This document shows positions 1-10,133 of a stretch of DNA of 64,000 bases, one piece after another. The position numbers and the translations under genes are program-made. The stretch comes from Salvelinus alpinus (Eukaryota; Chordata; Actinopteri; Salmoniformes; Salmonidae): positions 10,348,319 through 10,412,318 of the forward strand of contig NC_092094.1 of assembly GCF_045679555.1 (NCBI RefSeq), written 5' to 3'. The notes beneath the pieces are model-generated. The model saw only the letters and a list, made by a program, of their open reading frames with translations. It did no database searches and was not told where the DNA came from. Positions within the stretch are counted from its first letter, which is position 1; each line of letters starts with the position of its first letter.

Positions 1-1373
1 TTTCCACTGCATTTCAGCCCTGCCACAAAAGGACCAGCTGACATCATGTCAGTGATTCTCTCGTTAACACAGGTGTGAGTGTTGACGAGGACAGGGCTGG
101 AGATCACTCTCCCATGCTGTTTGAGTTCGAATAACACGCTGGAAGCTTCAAAAGGAGGGTGGTGCTTGGAATCATTGTTCTTCCTCTGTCAACCATGGTT
201 ACCTGCAAGGAAACACGTGCCGTCATCATTGCTTTGCACAAAAAAGGCTTCACAGGCAAGGATATTGCTGCCAGCAAGATAGCACCTAAATAAACCATTT
301 ATCGGATCATCAAGAACTTGAAGGAGAGCGGTTCAATTGTTGTGAAGAAGGCTTCAAGGCGCCCAAGAAAGTCCAGCAAGCGCCAGGACTGTCTCCTAAA
401 GTTGATTCAGCTGCAGGATCGGGGCACCACCAGTACAGAGCTTGCTCAGGAATGGCAGCAGGCAGGTGTGAGTGCATCTGCACGCACAGTGAGGCGAAGA
501 CTTTTGGAGGATGGCCTAGTGTCAAGAAGGGCAGCAAAGAAGCCACTTCTCTCCAGGAAAAACATCAGGGAAAGACTGATATTCTGCAAAAGGTACAGGG
601 ATTGGACTGCTGAGGACTGGTATAAAGTCATTTTCTCTGATAAATCCCCTTTCCGATTGTTTGGGGCATCCGGAAAAAAGCTTGTCCGGAGAAGACAAGG
701 TGAGCGCTACCATCAGTCCTGTGTCATGCCAACAGTAAAGCATCCTGAGACCATTCATGTGTGGGGTTGCTTCTCAGCCAAGGGAGTGGGCTCACTCACA
801 ATTTTGCCTAAGAACACAGCCATGAATAAAGAATGGTACCAACACATCCTCCGAGAGCAACTTCTCCCAACCATCCAGGAACAGTTTGGTGATGAACAAT
901 GCCTTTTCCAGCATGATGGAGCACCTTGACATAAGGCAAAGTGATAACTAAGTGGCTCGGGGAACAAAACATAGATATTTTGGGTCCATGGCCAGGAAAC
1001 TCCCTAGACCTTAATCCAATTGAGAACTTGTGGTCAATCCTCAAGAGGCGGGTGGACAAACAAAACCCCACAAATTCTGACAAACTCCAAGCAAGAATGG
1101 GCTGCCATCAGTCAGGATGTGGCCCAGAAGTTAATTGACAGCATGCCAGGGCGGATTACAGAGGTCTTGAAAAAGAAGGGTCAACACTGCAAATATTGAC
1201 TCTGCATCAACTTCATGTAATTGTCAATAAAATCCTTTGACACTTATGAAATACTTGTAATTATACTTCAGTATTCCATAGTAATATCTGACAAAAATAT
1301 CTAAAGACACTGAAGCAGCAAACTTTGTGGAAATTCATATTTGTGTCATTCTCAAAACTTTTGGCCACGACTG
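1..1373 (+). mobile_element. Tc1/mariner element A, left end off the window
   Basis: Tc1-like DNA transposon in plus orientation. The right terminal repeat reads ...CTTTTGGCCACGACTG and is followed by TA at 1374-1375; the matching left terminal repeat is not in the window, so the element starts before base 1. The transposase reading frame runs from ATG 195 to TGA 1197-1199 and contains the N-terminal paired-like helix-turn-helix region, a PRKSSKR-type linker, [16 protein letters not shown] and [10 protein letters not shown]. It is a pseudogene: a stop follows the KIAPK residues near 288, another lies at the GAP motif near 927, and bases are missing near 1090. It belongs to a different family from the three other Tc1-like elements between here and 6.7 kb. 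Confidence 0.9.
195..1199 (+). pseudogene. Tc1 transposase pseudogene of element A
   Basis: About 335 codons of DD34E-type transposase in plus sense. The longest open stretch is 318-926. The second catalytic Asp lies in FQHDGAP and the Glu in NPIENLW. Stops and a short deletion separate the parts, so no full-length protein can be made from this copy. Confidence 0.85.
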
Positions 1374-1394
1374 TATATAAAAAACATACACACA

Positions 1395-2920
1395 GAACCA
1401 GTCAAAAGTTTGGACACATCTACTCATTCCCAGGGTTTTTCGTTATTTGTACTATTCTCTACATTGTGGAATAATAGTGAAGACATGAAATAACACATAT
1501 GAAATCATGTAGTAACCAAAAGTGTTAAACAACTCAAAATATATTTTATATTTGAGATTCTTTAAAGTAGCCACCCTTTGCCTTGATGACAGCTTTGCAC
1601 ACTCATGGCATTGTTGCAACCAGCTCATGAGGTAGTCACCTGGAATGGATTCCAATTAACAGGTGTGCCAAGTCAAAAGTTAATTTGAGGAATTTCTTTC
1701 CTTCTTAATGCGTTTGAGCCAATCAGTTGTGTTTTGACAAGGTAGGGGTGGTATACAGAATATTGCCCTATTTGGTAAAATACCAAGTCCATATTATGGC
1801 AAGAACAGCTCAAATAAGCAAAGAGAAACGACAGTCCATCATTGTTTTAAGACATGAAGTTCAGTCAATCCAACACATTTCAAGAACTTTGAAAGTTCCT
1901 GCATCAGTCAAGTGCAGTCGCAAAAACCATCAAGCGCTATGATGAAACTGGCTCTCATGAGGACCGCCACAGGAAAGGAAGACCCAGAGTTACCCCTGCT
2001 GCAGAGGATAAGTTCATTAGAGTTACCTGCCTCAGAATTTGCAGCCCAAATAAATGTTTCACAGAGTTCAAGTAACAGACACATCTCAACATCAACTGTT
2101 CAAAGGTGACTGCGTGAATCAGGCCTTCATGGTCAAATTTCTGCAAAGAAACCACTACTAAAAGGACACCAATAAGAAGAAGTGACTTGCTTGGGCCAAG
2201 AAACACGAGCAATGGACATTAGACCAGTGGATATCTGTCCTTTGGTCTGAAGAGTCCAAATGTAAGATTTTTGATTCCAACCGCCGTGTTTTTGTGAGAC
2301 GCAGAGTAGGTGAACGGATGATCTCTGCATGTGTGGTTCTCACCGTGAAGCATGGAGGAGGAGGTGTGATGGTGCTTTTCTGGTGACACTGGCTGTGTTT
2401 TATTTAGATTTCAAGGCACACTTATCCAGCATGGCTAACACAGCATTCTGCAGCGATACACCATCCCATCTGGTTTGCGCTATCATTTGTTTTTCAACAG
2501 GGCAATGACCCAACACACCTCCAGGCTGTGTAAGGGCTATTTGACCAAGAAGGAGAGTGATGGAGTGCAGCATCAGATGACCTGGCCTCCACAATCACCT
2601 GACCTCAACCCAATTGAGATGGTTTGTGATGAGTTGGACCGCAGAGTCAAGGAAAAGCAGCCAACAAGTGCTCAGCATATGTGGGAACTCCTTCAAGACT
2701 GTTGGAAAAGCATTCCAGGTGAAGCTGGTTGAGAGAATGCCAAGAGTGTGCAAAGCTGTCAAGGCAAAGGGCGGCTACTTTGAAGAATCTAAAATATATT
2801 TTGATTTGTTTAACAGTTTTTTGGTTACTACATGATTCCATATGTGTTATTCCATAGTTTTGATGTCTTCACTATTATTATACAATGTAGAAAATAGTAC
2901 AAATAAAGAAAAACCCTTGA
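1395..2920 (+). mobile_element. Degenerate Tc1/mariner element B with long inverted repeats
   Basis: The left end begins AGTCAAAAGTTTGGACAC. The first roughly 200 bp (to about 1610) are matched in inverted orientation by about 2740-2919, for example TTTGCCTTGATGACAGC against its complement near 2758. The outermost 30-35 bp of the right repeat are missing; sequence passes directly into a CA run and element C. The transposase starts with ATG 1798 (MARTAQISKEKRQ) and is broken by many stops and frame changes, but [11 protein letters not shown] near 2590-2625 remains clear. It is an old copy. Confidence 0.88.
1798..2790 (+). pseudogene. Tc1 transposase pseudogene of element B
   Basis: Recognisable pieces are the N-terminal helix-turn-helix (MARTAQISKEKRQSIIVLRH), a [15 protein letters not shown] segment near 1978, and the C-terminal [18 protein letters not shown] segment within 2475-2732. 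The middle third is heavily mutated. Confidence 0.8.
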
Positions 2921-2936
2921 CAATAACACACACACA

Positions 2937-4221
2937 CACTGAACAAAATATAAACGCAACATGTAACAATTTCAACGGTTTTACTGAGTTACAGTTCATA
3001 TAAGGAGTACACTTCAGTCAATTGAAATAAATTCATTAGGCCCTAATCTATGGATTTCACATGACTGGGAATACAGATATGCATCTGTTGGTCAAAGTTA
3101 CCTTAAAAAATAGGTAGGGGCGTGGATCAGAAAACCAGTCAGCATCTGGTATGACCACCATTCATTTGCCTCATGCAGCGCGATAAATCTCCTTCGCATA
3201 GAGTTGATCAGGCTGTTGATTGTGGCCTGTGGAATATTGTCCCACTCCTCTTCAATGGCTGTGCGAAGTTGCTGGATATTGGCAAGAACTGGAATACGCT
3301 GTCGTACACGTCAATCCAGAGCATCCCAAACATGCTAAATGGGTGACATGTTTGGTGAGTATGCAGGCCATGGAAGAACTGGGACATTTTCTACTTCCAG
3401 GAATTGTTTACAGATCCTTGCGACATGGGGCTGTGGATTATCATGCTGAAACATGAGGTGACGGCCACGGATGAATGGCACGACAATGTGCTTTAGGATC
3501 TCGTCACGATATCTCTGTACATTCAAATTGCCATAGATAAAATGCAATTATGTTCATTGTCCGTAGCTTATGCCTGCCCAAACCATAACCCCACCATAGA
3601 GCAAACAGCTCGCCCACATGACGCCATACATGCTGTCTGTCATCTTCCCGGTACAGTTGAAACTGGGATTCATCCTTGAAGAGCACACTTCTCCAGCGTG
3701 CCAGTGGCCATCGAAGGTGAGCATTTGCCCACTGAAGTCTAACTGCAGTCCGGTCAAGACGACGAGCACGCAGATGAGTTTCCCTGAGATGGTTTCTGAC
3801 AGTTTGTGCAGAAATTCTTCAATTGTACAAACCCACAGTTTCATCAGCTGTCCAGGTGATCCCGCAGGTGAAGAAGCCGGATGTGGATAGTCCTGAGCTG
3901 GTGTGGCTAAACGTGGTCTGCGGTTGTGAGGCCGGTTGGACGTACTGCCAAATTCTCTTAAAGGACATTGGATGCCGCTTATGATAGAGAAAGGAACATT
4001 AAATGATTTGGCATCAGCTCTGTTGGACATTCCTTTTATTGTCCCCAGCACAAGGTGCACCTGTGTAATGATCATGCTGTTTAATCAGCGTCTTGATATG
4101 CCACACCAGTCAGGTGGAAATACGTTTTTTGTGCGTTTGGAAAATTTCTGGAATCTTTTATTTCAGCTCATAAAATATTGGACCAACACTTTACAAGTTG
4201 CATTCATATTTTTGTTCAGTG
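2937..4221 (-). mobile_element. Tc1/mariner element C (CACTGAAC ends)
   Basis: The left end reads CACTGAACAAAATATAAACG and the right end is its inverse, finishing ...TTTTTGTTCAGTG at 4221 followed by TA. The transposase is on the minus strand in several frames: LREFGSTSNRPHNRRPR (within 3554-4075), then VMVWAGISYGQ, and FQHDNPQPH followed by the SPNMSPI motif within 3335-3547. The copy is inactive. A shorter relative occurs at 11048-12251 and a small fragment at 29525-29650. Confidence 0.88.
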
Positions 4222-4458
4222 TAGATTCAACAAAGCATAAATGACTTCAGTCAGCAAAGACAACAACAAACTTAACCTTAGATTGAGGTTTGAAGTCCTT
4301 TCACTACACTGAATGAGGATTCGAGTTGTAAAAATCTGTTAACTTTCAAATTTTCCAGGTTGTTCAGAAATCCCAGAGGTTTTTTGTAATCATGAAGAAA
4401 TAAGCAGGAAGAGAATCCTCCAACTGGGCAAAAAAAAAAAAAAATTTAACTTGGGAAC

Positions 4459-4793
4459 TGTCACGCTCGTCAGAAGAAGAACAAGGTGCAGCGTGGTACG
4501 TGTTCATGCTTCTTTATTAAAAAAAACAAAAAAAAAACGAACGTAACGTCTTGAAGGCTCACCAGAGCTAACAAAAACAACATCCCACAACCTAAAGTGA
4601 CAAAACAGGCTGCCTAAGTATGATTCCCAATCAGAGACAACGATAGACAGCTGTCCCTGATTGAGAACCATACCTGGCCAAAACCTAGAATCACAAATCA
4701 TAGAAATAAAGAACATAGAATGCCCACCCCAAATCACACCCTGGCCAAACCAAATAGAGACATAAAAAGGCTCTCTAAGGTCAGGGCATGACA
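4459..4793. mobile_element. Solo LTR with 5-bp target duplication
   Basis: A 335-bp unit that begins TGTCACGCTCG and ends AGGGCATGACA, so it has the TG...CA termini of an LTR. It is flanked on both sides by GGAAC (4454-4458 and 4794-4798), a perfect 5-bp target duplication. No internal region or second LTR adjoins it, so it is a solo LTR left by recombination between the two LTRs of a former element. Orientation and clade were not established; its style resembles the LTRs at 54-59 kb. Confidence 0.75.
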
Positions 4794-4867
4794 GGAACTT
4801 TGCAACTCTACTCAATGAGGTTACTTTGACATGTTTCATTCAAATATTTGACTGTGTTTTAACTCAC

Positions 4868-7416
4868 TGCTTTGACTGAAGAGGACACAGTGGTTGTAGA
4901 TATCTGAGAACAGAAGCAGGAACCCAGGAAGAGGCAAGCAGTGCTGAGATGGCAACAACAAAACATATTACAATGTCAGAGATTATGGGTACATTTCCCA
5001 GACATAGATGAAGCCTAGTCCTAAACTAGAAAACATCCTCAATTGAGAATCTCCATTGAAATGGTTTTTTGGTCCAGGACTAAACTTAATCTGCGTCAAG
5101 GAAACTAAATGTGCAGAGAAGAGACATACAGTGGGGAGAACAAGTATTTGATACACTGCCGATTTTGCAGGTTTTCCTACTTACAAAGCATGTAGAGGTC
5201 TGTAATATTTATCATAGGTACACTTCAACTGTGAGACACGGAATCTAAAACAAAAATCCAGAAAATCACATTGTATGATTTTTAAGTAATTAATTTGCAT
5301 TTTATTGCATGACATAAGTATTTGATACATCAGAAAAGCAGAACTTAATATTTGGTACAGAAACCTTTGTTTGCAATTACAGAGATCATACGTTTCCTGG
5401 AGTTCTTGACCAGGTTTGCACACACTGCAGCAGGGATTTTGTCCCACTCCTCCATACAGACCTTCTCCAGATCCTTCAGGTTTCGGGGCTGTCGCTGGGC
5501 AATACGGACTTTCAGCGCCCTCCAAAGATTTTCTATTGGGTTCAGGTCTGGAGACTGGCTAGGCCACTCCAGAACCTTGAGATGCTTCTTACGGAGCCAC
5601 TCCTTAGTTTCCCTGGCTGTGTGTTTCGGGTCGTTGTCATGCTGGAAGACCCAGCCACGACCCATCTTCAATGCTCTTACTGAGGGAAGGAGGTTGTTGG
5701 CCAAGATCTCGCAATACATGGCCCCATCCATCCTCCCCTCAATACGGTGCAGTCGTCCTGTCCCCTTTGCAGAAAAGCATCCCCAAAGAATGATGTTTCC
5801 ACCTCCATGCTTCACGGTTGGGATCGTGTTCTTGGGGTTGTACTCATCCTTCTTCTTCCTCCAAACACGTCGAGTGGAGTTTAGACCAAAAAGCTCAATT
5901 TTTGTCTCATCAGACCACATGACCTTCTCCCATTCCTCCTCTGGATCATCCAGATGGTCATTGGCAAACTTCAGACGGGCCTGGACATGCCCTGGCTTGA
6001 GCAGCGGGACCTTGCGTGCGCTGCAGTATTTTAATCCATGACGGCATAGTGTGTTACTAATGGTTTTCTTTGAGACTGTGGTCCCAGCTCTCTTCAGGTC
6101 ATTGACCAGTTCCTGCCGTGTAGTTCTGGGCTGATCCCTCACCTTCCTCATGATCATTGATGCCCCACGAGGTGAGATCTTGCATGGAGCCCCAGACCGA
6201 GGATGATTGACCGTCATCTTGAACTTCTTCCATTTTCTAATAATTGCGCCAACAGTTGTTGCCTTCTCACCAAGCTGCTTGCCTATTGTCCTGTAGCCCA
6301 TCCCAGCCTTGTGCAGGTCTACAATTTTATCCCTGATGTCCTTACACAGCTCTCTGGTCTTGGCCATTGTGGAGAGGTTGGAGTCTGTTTGATTGAGTAT
6401 GTGGACAGGTGTCTTTTATACAGGTAACGAGTTCAAACAGGTGCAGTTAATACAGGTAATGAGTGGAGAACAGGAGGGCTTCTTAAAGAAAAACTAACAG
6501 GTCTGTGAGAGCCGAAATTCTTACTGGTTGGAAGGTGATCAAATACTTATGTCTTGCAATAAAATGCAAATTAATTACTTAAAAATCATACAATGTGATT
6601 TTCTGGATTTTTGTTTTAGATTCCGTCTCTCATAGTTGAAGTGTACCTATGATAAAAATTACAGACCTCTACATGCTTTGTAAGTAGGAAAACCTGCAAA
6701 ATCGGCAGTGTATCAAATACTTGTTCTCCCCACTGTACATAGAGGTACAGTACAAATCAAGCAATGCACACAAAACACTGACAATTCAGCAACTCTGTTT
6801 GCAGCAAATGTTAAGGATTAGGCTTTGTACTATTGTATGGTGGAGCATTATGTTTGGTGAGAGAAGCAAAGCTTTTTAATCTCCCTTGCCAGGGGATACA
6901 CGACAATCACTTTTGTTAGTTACTTTGCTTGAAGAAGTGTACGGCATCTGTCAGGTATGAAATGCATTGCATACAGGAGTTTGGGGTTGACACTAGGGCT
7001 GTGATGATACCACTACTGCGATATTTTTTCCAAGGCAAAAAATGAAAACACAAAGCAGACAAAACTCTTGGTCCTTTTTTTAACCTGCTGTATGTAAAAT
7101 ATTGTGTGCTATAGCTTGATAAAATGAATAAATGTGTCTCTGGATGACAACATTAGGGATAATTTCCACTTTGTGTTCTGTTTGCTTGCCACGTTACTAA
7201 AGAGTAAATGAGTTGATGGTATCGTCTAAGCCCTGGTTGACACTCACATTGTAGAAGAGAGCCTCCTTGGAGTGTTTGCCATACTGCTTGTACAGGGTCT
7301 CCTGGAAAATGCCCATTCTCGCAGACATGAGCAGAGCAAAGGTCAACATGGCGATCCCTAGAATAACAACAAAGCTAGGTCAGAAAATGAAGTGGATCAT
7401 GGTTGAGATACTGATA

Positions 7417-7512
<96 letters not shown>

Positions 7513-9644
7513 TTCAAACACTGAAGGAAGTTTGTTTTGTTTAGCTTGACTCCCCAGAGTCAGATGAACTTGTGGATACCACATTACATTGTATGAAGGA
7601 AGTTAGAGGTAGTTTCACGAACCAATGCTTATCAATGCTTAGTGTTAGCACAATGCCTGGAAGTCTTTGGGATCAGCTAGTATGTAAACATTAAATAGGG
7701 AATTGGATAGGTAATGCACCAGGGGCGGAATTCTGAGTTGAGATCTGCAGGCGTAAATAGAATTTATGCAAATCAAGTCATTTCACATGAATTTGTGGTT
7801 TATTTATGTGATTGTTAGTGTTGTGCATGCGTATCTCAAGCATTTTTCCACCCGAGTGTCGCAGCGGTCTAAGGCACTGCATCGCAGTGCAAGAGGCATC
7901 ACTACAGTCCCTGGTTCGAATCCAGGCTGATTGGGAGTCCCATAGGGCGGCGCACAATTGGCCCAGCATCGTCTGGGTTTGTCTGGGGTAGGCCGTCATT
8001 GTAAATAAGAATGTGTTCTTAACTCACTTGCCTGGTTAAATAAAGGTTAAATAAAAACTGTCAACTGAAACAATAAGTGGCCAGTTCTCGGTTAAAAGGT
8101 AGTCAGTCCCAACTTGTCTGGGCTCAGGTAACGATCTCAATATCAAAAATGCAAGTCAACAAAGACTTCTGGCTGAGTGGGAGTGATGACTCACTCAAAT
8201 CAATCCTGTACACACCCAACAGTCCATGGCAAACTTACCTAGCAGCCAGTGCAGGAAGGCATAAACATCTTGTTCCTCTGAGCCCTCGGCCCCTGTGTTC
8301 TGCACAAGGAAAAACAGAGGTCACTAAATAGCACAGCGTAACGTATTATGTTGTTCTGTGTTGAGTTAAAGATCTCACTGTACACTATGAACATGTACTG
8401 TAGGTGTGTAACAAAGTGTTGCAACTGCGTAACAATGTTATTAACAACTCTGCTACAACACAACTGTGAAGCTGCAACCCACAATGCACTTTATATGGAA
8501 GAAAAGTGTGTGGTTGAACAGAAACATCTTAATGAGGACCTCACCACTTGTCTGGCGGACATAATGGTGCATATGAAGATACCCAGAGACACCATCGCTA
8601 TGGAGAGATATTTACTCATTGAATACCTGCAGGGGAAAGATGCAGTACCTGGTTTTAGAACCTTCCTATCAGAGTTTGGATAACCAGATAAACTATAAGA
8701 TCTATAAAAAATATAGTTAAGCTCATAAGATCACAATTATAAACAGCAGTCTGAGCATGCAAAAGATATTAGGCAGGGATGTATACCTTTTCTTCAGAAT
8801 TATTATACCCAGGATCATATTAGCTATTAATGATCCCTGTGGAGATATAACACACAAAGCACACGCTTAGTCAACCAATAAGAGATTTTAGATGGTAATA
8901 GGTGGTATGAGGCATCAGACATTGAGTTAAAGTTAGGCTATAAGGAAATTGATTTGGACTAAGGAAATTGATATACTTACAGATCTGAAGATCATGTGCA
9001 GAGGCATAGCGATATTGAAGTTGAGGGCATAGTTGTTGATCACACTGACAGTGAAGAACATGGTCACCATGATCACATAGTTGCTATAAAGAAACACAAA
9101 GTTTGAATGAAAACTGTGCTTCTCATCTCATTCTTAATAGACATACAGACGGACAGACCGGCGGACGGACCGACACGCAGACAGACAAGCAGACAACAAA
9201 ATGATAACTAGACATACAGACGTTAGGCTACCTCATTGGAATAGCTGGTTTCTTTCTTCCAAAGTTCGTCTCGAAGATGAACCCCTCCAATGCAATGAAG
9301 GCAAATTGAGCAAAGGTCACTATGTTGCCACATCCTGGAAACGTTCTGGGAGTAGGCAGAATGCATTAAAAGTGTGCATGAATAGTATAAATTAGTAGGA
9401 AATATGCTAGCCTACATAATAGATTATTGTAATGTAAGCGAAACATCATCTTAGCTATACAACCAAAGAATGCAGAAATACTGGAAAGATTTAACCTAAT
9501 TTAACCATGGAAGCTAGTAGCCTAGTCTAGCGCTGTCAATAGTTCATTCGTTCAGTTAATAACTGACCTTACAAGTAGTTCCAGAAACACAACATTGCTG
9601 CAGCACCCAACAAAAACAAGAAGTACTGCAAAAATGGTGTTCAT
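4868..9644 (-). CDS. slc35b4: slc35b4, nucleotide-sugar transporter (partial, 3' end off window)
   Basis: Member of solute carrier family 35; mammalian SLC35B4 carries UDP-xylose and UDP-N-acetylglucosamine in the ER/Golgi membrane. Eight coding exons are readable on the minus strand: 9568-9644, 9232-9345, 8981-9083, 8787-8836, 8545-8626, 8239-8299, 7248-7357 and 4868-4943. All have GT-AG borders and their phases agree, giving 224 complete codons of about 330. Start ATG is at 9644, beginning [20 protein letters not shown], a membrane segment. Later landmarks are [49 protein letters not shown] and [16 protein letters not shown]. The exons for the last four membrane segments are not found here and must lie left of the window. 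The 2.3-kb intron 7 hosts the open-frame Tc1 element at 5129-6735. Identification is by family knowledge. Confidence 0.93.
4985..5103. repeat. Short palindromic MITE-like repeat (family with CCTAGTCCT / GGACTA)
   Basis: An imperfect inverted repeat of about 120 bp beginning CATTTCCCAGACATAG and ending GCGTCAAGGAAAC. Related copies lie at 13020-13136 and, partially, 51445-51530. It sits between slc35b4 exon 8 and the Tc1 element at 5129. Confidence 0.6.
5129..6735 (-). mobile_element. Complete-looking Tc1/mariner element D
   Basis: 1607 bp, with ends CAGTGGGGAGAACAAG and its exact inverse ...CTTGTTCTCCCCACTG, flanked by TA on both sides (5127-5128 and 6736-6737). Inverted repeats of about 195 bp (5129 to about 5325; about 6540 to 6735) differ at only a few positions. 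One uninterrupted transposase gene lies between them. This is the best preserved DNA transposon in the window. It sits in slc35b4 intron 7. A related but broken copy is at 54513-56097. Confidence 0.95.
5345..6367 (-). CDS. Tc1 transposase, uninterrupted 340 codons (DD34E)
   Basis: Cut-and-paste transposase that binds the element's inverted repeats and moves it into TA targets. ATG is at 6367 and the stop at 5345-5347. The N-terminal part (about residues 1-110) holds two helix-turn-helix regions ([20 protein letters not shown] and [12 protein letters not shown]) separated from the catalytic part by an [14 protein letters not shown] linker. Catalytic residues are the Asp of [12 protein letters not shown], the Asp of [10 protein letters not shown], and the Glu of [11 protein letters not shown]. 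Counting shows exactly 34 residues between the last two, the DD34E signature. The Gly-rich [15 protein letters not shown] box is present. Length is normal for Tc1 (about 340). No stop or frame change is seen; whether the protein is active cannot be judged from the sequence. Confidence 0.93.
   Translation of the reverse strand: MAKTRELCKDIRDKIVDLHKAGMGYRTIGKQLGEKATTVGAIIRKWKKFKMTVNHPRSGAPCKISPRGASMIMRKVRDQPRTTRQELVNDLKRAGTTVSKKTISNTLCRHGLKYCSARKVPLLKPGHVQARLKFANDHLDDPEEEWEKVMWSDETKIELFGLNSTRRVWRKKKDEYNPKNTIPTVKHGGGNIILWGCFSAKGTGRLHRIEGRMDGAMYCEILANNLLPSVRALKMGRGWVFQHDNDPKHTARETKEWLRKKHLKVLEWPSQSPDLNPIENLWRALKVRIAQRQPRNLKDLEKVCMEEWDKIPAAVCANLVKNSRKRMISVIANKGFCTKY
7414..7510. repeat. (CA)n microsatellite
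   Basis: About 48 uninterrupted CA dinucleotides in slc35b4 intron 6, just right of exon 7. Open frames through it on either strand are artefacts of the repeat. Confidence 0.98.
7851..8057 (+). mobile_element. tRNA-headed salmonid SINE
   Basis: The left part resembles a tRNA: GCAGCGGTCTAAGGCACTGC followed by a B-box-like GGTTCGAATCC at about 7914. A middle region containing GGCGGCGCACAATTGGCCC follows, then the tail GGTTAAATAAAGGTTAAATA. It lies in slc35b4 intron 6. The tail is close to those of the LINE 3' ends at 11880-12237 and 28750-29245, the usual sign of a SINE moved by a LINE enzyme. Confidence 0.85.
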
Positions 9645-10133
9645 GTTTGCAGTTATCGGTAAAAACTTTGTCGAAAATTATATACGTTACTTGTTCAAGA
9701 GTATTTCTAACGAGGACATTGTGTAAACACAGGTTCCTGCCCGAGATAAAGCTAGATAAATAAGTTGGTACGCATGGGTATTGTAGTTTTCACAGGGATA
9801 ACCACATTTCCCATAAAGATAGTCTTGTTCAAAGAAATCTGAACTGCAGAGAGCCTTGATAGAAAGAACGTCCAAGTGGTAGTAGCTTAAATATTTACAA
9901 ATAGATCCCCATTTTCTACAACAAGGAACAACAAAATTGCATCTACGCAGCACTGCGCATAACTGATTCCTGCGAACGTATCATTTGAGCGTACGTGCGT
10001 GGTTCCAGAAGACGTGGCGCCAGCTTCTCTCCTCTGCTGTCAACAAGCTTCACACAACAGAGACTGCTAGTTAGCTATCTAACGATTATTGAATGAGCAG
10101 TAGTTATTGGCCAATTGCTACACTGCAGCCAAA
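9645..10133. promoter_or_regulatory. Shared 5' region of slc35b4 and golt1b (candidate bidirectional promoter)
   Basis: Only 489 bp separate the divergent start codons. No open frame or repeat is recognised. A GC-richer patch with several CpGs (GTACGTGCGTGG, GACGTGGCGCC) lies at about 9960-10025. No TATA box is obvious. A shared promoter is inferred from head-to-head spacing only. Confidence 0.5.

Noticed and set aside
4225-4440. Searched for the missing last slc35b4 exons
   Set aside because: No stretch matching the expected C-terminal membrane segments was found; the exons are presumably left of the window.
5181-6427. Plus-strand frames opposite the Tc1 transposase (e.g. 5352-6041)
   Set aside because: Antisense shadow of the transposase on the minus strand; no domain.
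7267-7584. Frames running through the CA microsatellite
   Set aside because: Dinucleotide repeat artefact; only 7248-7357 is real coding, on the minus strand, as slc35b4 exon 7.
7851-7930. tRNA gene (also considered at 22440, 43320, 45215 and 42360)
   Set aside because: A/B-box-like motifs are present but the cloverleaf is degenerate and each is continuous with SINE body or transposon sequence.
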